From the NCBI GenBank assembly GCA_002435305.1, contig DJMH01000033.1:1-9813 (forward strand): a stretch of 9,813 bases of DNA, written 5' to 3'. This document shows, one piece after another, positions 6,864-9,813 of this stretch. The DNA comes from Dehalococcoidia bacterium UBA6495. GTDB lineage: Bacteria; Chloroflexota; Dehalococcoidia; Lucifugimonadales; UBA826. Position 1 is the stretch's first letter, and every line of letters starts with the position of its first letter. A program made the translations under genes and the position numbers. The notes under the pieces were generated by a model. The model did no database searches and was not told where the DNA came from. It saw only the letters and a list, made by a program, of their open reading frames with translations.

Positions 6864-7763
6864 CTATATCTTGGGAAAATTAAGTCGTCCTTGTCGTTCA
6901 GTGAAAGCTCGTAACAAGAACCCATCCCCCGTTGTGACATACAAGGTCGATAAATCCTCACCTCCAAACGAACAATTGGTTGGCCTATCAAACGGAGTAG
7001 GATGTGTTTCTAGTACCTCTCCGGAAGCAGAAAATACGTATATCAAAGGTCCTGGTCCACCAGCCTTATATCCAGCTGTAGCGACGATATTTCCATCTGC
7101 ATCAAGCACCATCCCATCTATGCCTCTGTGTTCGCCAAAATCATGGATCACTTCATGGCTCCCTAAAGAACCATCCGAGTTGACCGGGTAAGCTCGCAGC
7201 TGTCTTTCTTCCTCCGGTAATCGCCCACTTTGAGCCACATACAAGGTCTGGTAATCTAGGGAAAACAGAAGACCGTTAGGCCGAGTAGTATCCTCAGTAA
7301 CTCTGCTGACAGCCGTTGACTTCCCATCTGTCATGTCTATTCTGTAGACAGAGTCGTGATCCAGCTCCTTATTTGACCTATCTTCACTCCACGGGCCACC
7401 TGCGCCTTCATAAAAAGGATCTGTAAACCAGACCCTTCCCTGAATATCTATTGCTAAATCATTTGGAACGTTAAATCTACTGCCTTCATATGATTCCGCT
7501 AAAACCTCTGTTGAGTCACTTTCATACCTGACAACTCTTCTTCCTCCTCCTTCACAAGCATACAAGTTTCCAGATTCATCAAACATTAATCCATTTGCAC
7601 AATTAGTATTTTCTCTAAACACCTCAGTAGTGCTGGTTTTGGGATTAAATCTGTATATTTTGCTTTCAGGAATGTGAGTGAATAAAAGAGATTCACCGTC
7701 CCACGCCGGACCCTCGCTGGTACCCCCAAATGGCCCTTGTACTGCTATGAAATCCCAACTCAT
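6864..7763 (-). CDS. SMP-30/gluconolactonase/LRE-family lactonase
   Basis: A 299-residue six-bladed beta-propeller of the SMP-30/gluconolaconase family, metal-dependent hydrolases that open sugar lactones to aldonic acids. The four expected divalent-metal ligands can be placed in order: Glu17 in SEGPAWD, Asn101 in NVPNDLAID, Asn163 in RPNGLLFS and Asp217 in IDGMVLDADGN. They line up with Glu18, Asn103, Asn154 and Asp204 of human SMP30. Repeated G-x-L/V-(W/Y) blade strands such as GNLYAC and GRVWFTDP recur through the protein. There is no signal peptide, so it acts in the cytoplasm. ATG at 7761-7763 has a perfect AGGAGG eight bases upstream that overlaps the aldolase stop, so the two genes are coupled. 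Next to an aldolase and an SDR it could open a lactone made by sugar oxidation; other lactones or organophosphate-like esters are possible for this family. Confidence 0.92.
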   Translation of the reverse strand: MSWDFIAVQGPFGGTSEGPAWDGESLLFTHIPESKIYRFNPKTSTTEVFRENTNCANGLMFDESGNLYACEGGGRRVVRYESDSTEVLAESYEGSRFNVPNDLAIDIQGRVWFTDPFYEGAGGPWSEDRSNKELDHDSVYRIDMTDGKSTAVSRVTEDTTRPNGLLFSLDYQTLYVAQSGRLPEEERQLRAYPVNSDGSLGSHEVIHDFGEHRGIDGMVLDADGNIVATAGYKAGGPGPLIYVFSASGEVLETHPTPFDRPTNCSFGGEDLSTLYVTTGDGFLLRAFTERQGRLNFPKI

Positions 7764-7775
7764 TATTTCTTCCTC

Positions 7776-8603
7776 CTAAATTACTTCTTCTGATTCTCCT
7801 ACCACACCAATGGCCTCACCACCCAGTTCAGATCCTACTGACCTTATTTCCCCAAACTCCTTTCTATACCCATTATGCATAGTTCTAGCATCACTGGAAT
7901 AAAGAACAAATCTTGCCCCTTCTCGAAGCCATTTTTGAGTCAATTGGACTGTTTGGTGATGAATTAAAACCGGTTTACTGGCAGCTTCACTTTTTGCAAT
8001 TATTTCTCGTAGTGCGGCTTCATAATCAGGATGGTCATATTGGTCTGGTATCCCTAGGGTTATTGTGAGATCGTTTGGCCCCACAAAAATTGCATCAATT
8101 CCTTCTACTTTGAGTATATTCTCCAAGTTTTCAATAGCTGGAACACTCTCGATGCCTATTATGCAAACATTATTCTTGTTTCGGTTTTCGAGGTAGGCTC
8201 TCGTTGCCTCGCTTGGTAATTCCCCGGTTTCAATCACTTTATCAGCTAAAGCCCCTTTCAGTGGCCTCCATCGAGCAGCAGCAACAACTTCCTTTACTTG
8301 GTCTACTGTCTCACAATATGGAGCAAGTACCCCCTGGGCACCTGCATCGAGATACATAGTCACATAATGGGACGCAGGGATCGGAATTCGTACAATGGGA
8401 ACCACTCCACTGTATGTGAAAGCTGCCAAGAAATCTGCTACTTCAGCCCTACTGCGAGGAGCGTGTTCCGTATCAATAATTACGTAATCTAAACCAAATG
8501 CTGAGATTGCTTGTGACCATCTAGGGTTACGTCCCGTGCTGAGCATAGTTCCATAAACAATACCTCCACTGCTCGTCTTTTTTCGTAACTGCTCTCCGTT
8601 CAT
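7776..8603 (-). CDS. HpcH/HpaI-family aldolase
   Basis: A 275-residue class II (metal-dependent) aldolase of the HpcH/HpaI/citrate-lyase-beta TIM-barrel family. Relatives cleave 2-keto-3-deoxy acids or 4-hydroxy-2-oxoacids to pyruvate plus an aldehyde. The active site is complete: Asp44-x-Glu46-His47 in DTEHAP, Arg72 in VRIP, the metal ligands Glu152 (IGIES) and Asp178 in GPNDL (175-179). The barrel closes near residue 240 and a tail of about 25 mostly acidic residues follows. ATG at 8601-8603 has AGGAGA seven bases upstream, and a candidate promoter sits in the 103-base gap before it. It is the first gene of the aldolase-lactonase-FAD enzyme block. The specific aldehyde and oxoacid cannot be told; family members such as 2-keto-3-deoxy-L-rhamnonate and 4-hydroxy-2-oxoheptanedioate aldolase share all these residues. 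Confidence 0.93.
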   Translation of the reverse strand: MNGEQLRKKTSSGGIVYGTMLSTGRNPRWSQAISAFGLDYVIIDTEHAPRSRAEVADFLAAFTYSGVVPIVRIPIPASHYVTMYLDAGAQGVLAPYCETVDQVKEVVAAARWRPLKGALADKVIETGELPSEATRAYLENRNKNNVCIIGIESVPAIENLENILKVEGIDAIFVGPNDLTITLGIPDQYDHPDYEAALREIIAKSEAASKPVLIHHQTVQLTQKWLREGARFVLYSSDARTMHNGYRKEFGEIRSVGSELGGEAIGVVGESEEVI

Positions 8604-8610
8604 TATTAAG

Positions 8611-8616
8611 TCTCCT
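8611..8616 (-). promoter_or_regulatory. ribosome binding site of the aldolase gene
   Basis: On the minus strand AGGAGA lies seven bases before the ATG at 8603, a near-ideal Shine-Dalgarno that fixes the start. Confidence 0.6.
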
Positions 8617-8642
8617 GATGCTTTTATGGTTCTGACGACAGC

Positions 8643-8671
8643 ATTCTACATAGCCAGAGTCATATGGTCTA
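8643..8671 (-). promoter_or_regulatory. candidate sigma70-type promoter for the aldolase-lactonase-oxidase block
   Basis: On the minus strand TAGAAT (8643-8648, five of six to TATAAT) follows TAGACC (8666-8671, four of six to TTGACA) after exactly 17 bases. It lies in the largest complete gap of the window, between the MFS stop and the aldolase start, with an expected leader of about 33 bases. The TAGAC -35 core and 17-base spacing are the same as in the candidate at 5620-5648, which adds some weight. No rho-independent terminator is visible after the MFS gene, so read-through is also possible. Confidence 0.35.
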
Positions 8672-8706
8672 ATAGCGTCAGGGAGTATGCAGGAAACTGT
8701 AATGTT

Positions 8707-9813
8707 TTAAAGCTTTTTACGACTCCCTATCACATATCCAGCTGCTCCAGTGAGCGCCCCTATTCCCACAATCAAAAATGCAGATGCAACGCCATAGACT
8801 CCAACTACTGGTCCCAATATGAAATTTCCACCCGATGCCCCAACATCCCAGGCTTGCTGGAGTGTGGCTAAAGCTGAGCCCCGCTCTCGAGCAGGAACAC
8901 GATCAACAACCAAAGAATTTATTCCTGGATATATAAGACCATAGCCAACTCCGTGTAGAAATGCAGCTCCCAAAAACAAACCAACTGAGCTAACCTGAGA
9001 CAAAATCAACATAGCGAGACCCACAAGCAATAATCCTGGAACTATCACAGAGCCTCTTCCCAATCGATCCGCAATCCGTCCACTTATGAGCGTAGTAAGC
9101 ATTGTCATACCCGACATGACAGTAAAATAAAACCCTATATTGAAATTCTCGGGCAGGCCATTATCTGACGCCAGACTATACAAAAACACACTAACTGGGG
9201 CCATGGCAAAGGCATAGGTGAGAAACACTAACGTGGGAAAGATGGCAGCCTTGCTTATCAAAGGAGCACTTCGCTCCCCGTCTTTTTCATCCTGACCTAG
9301 GACAACTGAGTCAGGAATCCTAGTTTTTGAATCAGAAATCAATGCGGCGATCAATAAGGCCACAACCCCAGAAGCTGCCGCAACTATAAATGCAACACTG
9401 AATCCAATTTTGTCCATAAGAAACACACCTACCACCGGCGCATAAAGTTGAGCAATTGATATGCTGTTGCCCATGTATGACATTCCTTCCCCTCGACGCT
9501 CCTCGGGCGCGAGATTTCCCACGATAGTGCTAGTGGCAACTGGAGCCATTGCTAAACCAACACCTTGCACCATCCGAACTGGAACTATCCACCATTCGCT
9601 AGGAAGGGGAATGTAGAGAATCGTTGAACCTATAAAAAGACCTATGCCAAACAACGCAACTTTCTTTGGTCCTGAATTGAGAATCCACCTGCCAGCCATG
9701 GGCCTTACGATCACTCCCGCCAACCCAAAAGTAGCAATTATGACCCCGGCCTCCCAAACTTCACCTCCTCGGAATTCTATAAAGGCGGGAACTACTATAA
9801 AAAGGGAGAAAAA
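8707..9813 (-). CDS. MFS transporter, 5' end cut by window edge
   Basis: Major facilitator superfamily permease in the inner membrane. The frame runs open to base 9813, giving 368 visible residues. An internal TTG at 9721-9723 could be mistaken for the start, but the 30 residues before it encode a clear membrane-like segment (FFSLFIVVPAF) and a linker into the second helix, so the true start lies off the window, probably only 10-30 residues upstream. About twelve hydrophobic segments can be counted, with a longer charged loop (SDSKTRIPD through KDGERSAP) between helices 6 and 7. The motif-A copy after helix 2 is degenerate (GRWILNSGPKK), while the copy after helix 8 is good (SGRIADRLGRG). RMVQGVG in helix 4 is a usual MFS feature. 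The protein ends SRKKL. Being the most upstream gene seen, it likely moves the compound the cluster handles; import versus export and the substrate are not readable. Confidence 0.92.
   Translation of the reverse strand, partial: FFSLFIVVPAFIEFRGGEVWEAGVIIATFGLAGVIVRPMAGRWILNSGPKKVALFGIGLFIGSTILYIPLPSEWWIVPVRMVQGVGLAMAPVATSTIVGNLAPEERRGEGMSYMGNSISIAQLYAPVVGVFLMDKIGFSVAFIVAAASGVVALLIAALISDSKTRIPDSVVLGQDEKDGERSAPLISKAAIFPTLVFLTYAFAMAPVSVFLYSLASDNGLPENFNIGFYFTVMSGMTMLTTLISGRIADRLGRGSVIVPGLLLVGLAMLILSQVSSVGLFLGAAFLHGVGYGLIYPGINSLVVDRVPARERGSALATLQQAWDVGASGGNFILGPVVGVYGVASAFLIVGIGALTGAAGYVIGSRKKL

Noticed and set aside
8707..9723. MFS gene starting at the TTG at 9721-9723
   Set aside because: The open frame continues upstream to the window edge and encodes the expected first transmembrane segment, so the gene is a 5'-truncated partial, not a short complete gene.

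Overview
All ten genes I can support lie on the minus strand, so transcription runs from the right edge of the window to the left. In that order they are: an MFS transporter (5' end off the window), an HpcH/HpaI-type aldolase, an SMP-30/gluconolactonase-type lactonase, a DAO-family FAD oxidoreductase, a Gfo/Idh/MocA-fold protein, a fold-type I PLP aminotransferase, gatC, gatA, an alpha/beta hydrolase, and an SDR oxidoreductase (3' end off the window). There are no RNA genes, mobile elements, CRISPR arrays or long repeats that I can see, and no gene-free stretch longer than about 105 bases.

The organism is a bacterium with moderately AT-leaning DNA, good Shine-Dalgarno sites and some TTG starts. 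It makes Asn-tRNA and/or Gln-tRNA by the indirect GatCAB route. A co-directional run of paralogue-rich catabolic enzymes (FAD oxidoreductase, Gfo/Idh, SMP-30, HpcH aldolase, SDR, MFS) resembles uncultured Chloroflexota such as marine SAR202/Dehalococcoidia. That placement is an impression from gene content, not a demonstrated match.

The layout falls into blocks. (1) 8604-9813: MFS transporter followed by a 103-base gap holding a candidate promoter. (2) 5646-8603: aldolase, lactonase and FAD oxidoreductase, spaced 12 and 33 bases apart, each with a clear Shine-Dalgarno site. (3) 823-5572: Gfo/Idh protein, aminotransferase, gatC, gatA and hydrolase, tightly packed behind a second candidate promoter at 5620-5648. 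(4) 1-737: the SDR gene, 85 bases downstream of the hydrolase.

The metabolic genes fit uptake and breakdown of an unknown small organic acid, sugar acid or amino compound: import or export (MFS), oxidation (SDR, FAD enzyme), lactone opening (SMP-30), amino transfer and retro-aldol cleavage (HpcH/HpaI). No dehydratase or kinase that would identify a named pathway is visible. The two housekeeping subunits GatC and GatA sit inside this run, without gatB.

The most notable observation is that three enzymes depart from their family's canonical catalytic residues. The Gfo/Idh protein lacks the Lys, Asp and His positions. The SDR appears to have its tetrad Asn and Lys exchanged. The aminotransferase has Asn where the PLP-N1 Asp is expected.
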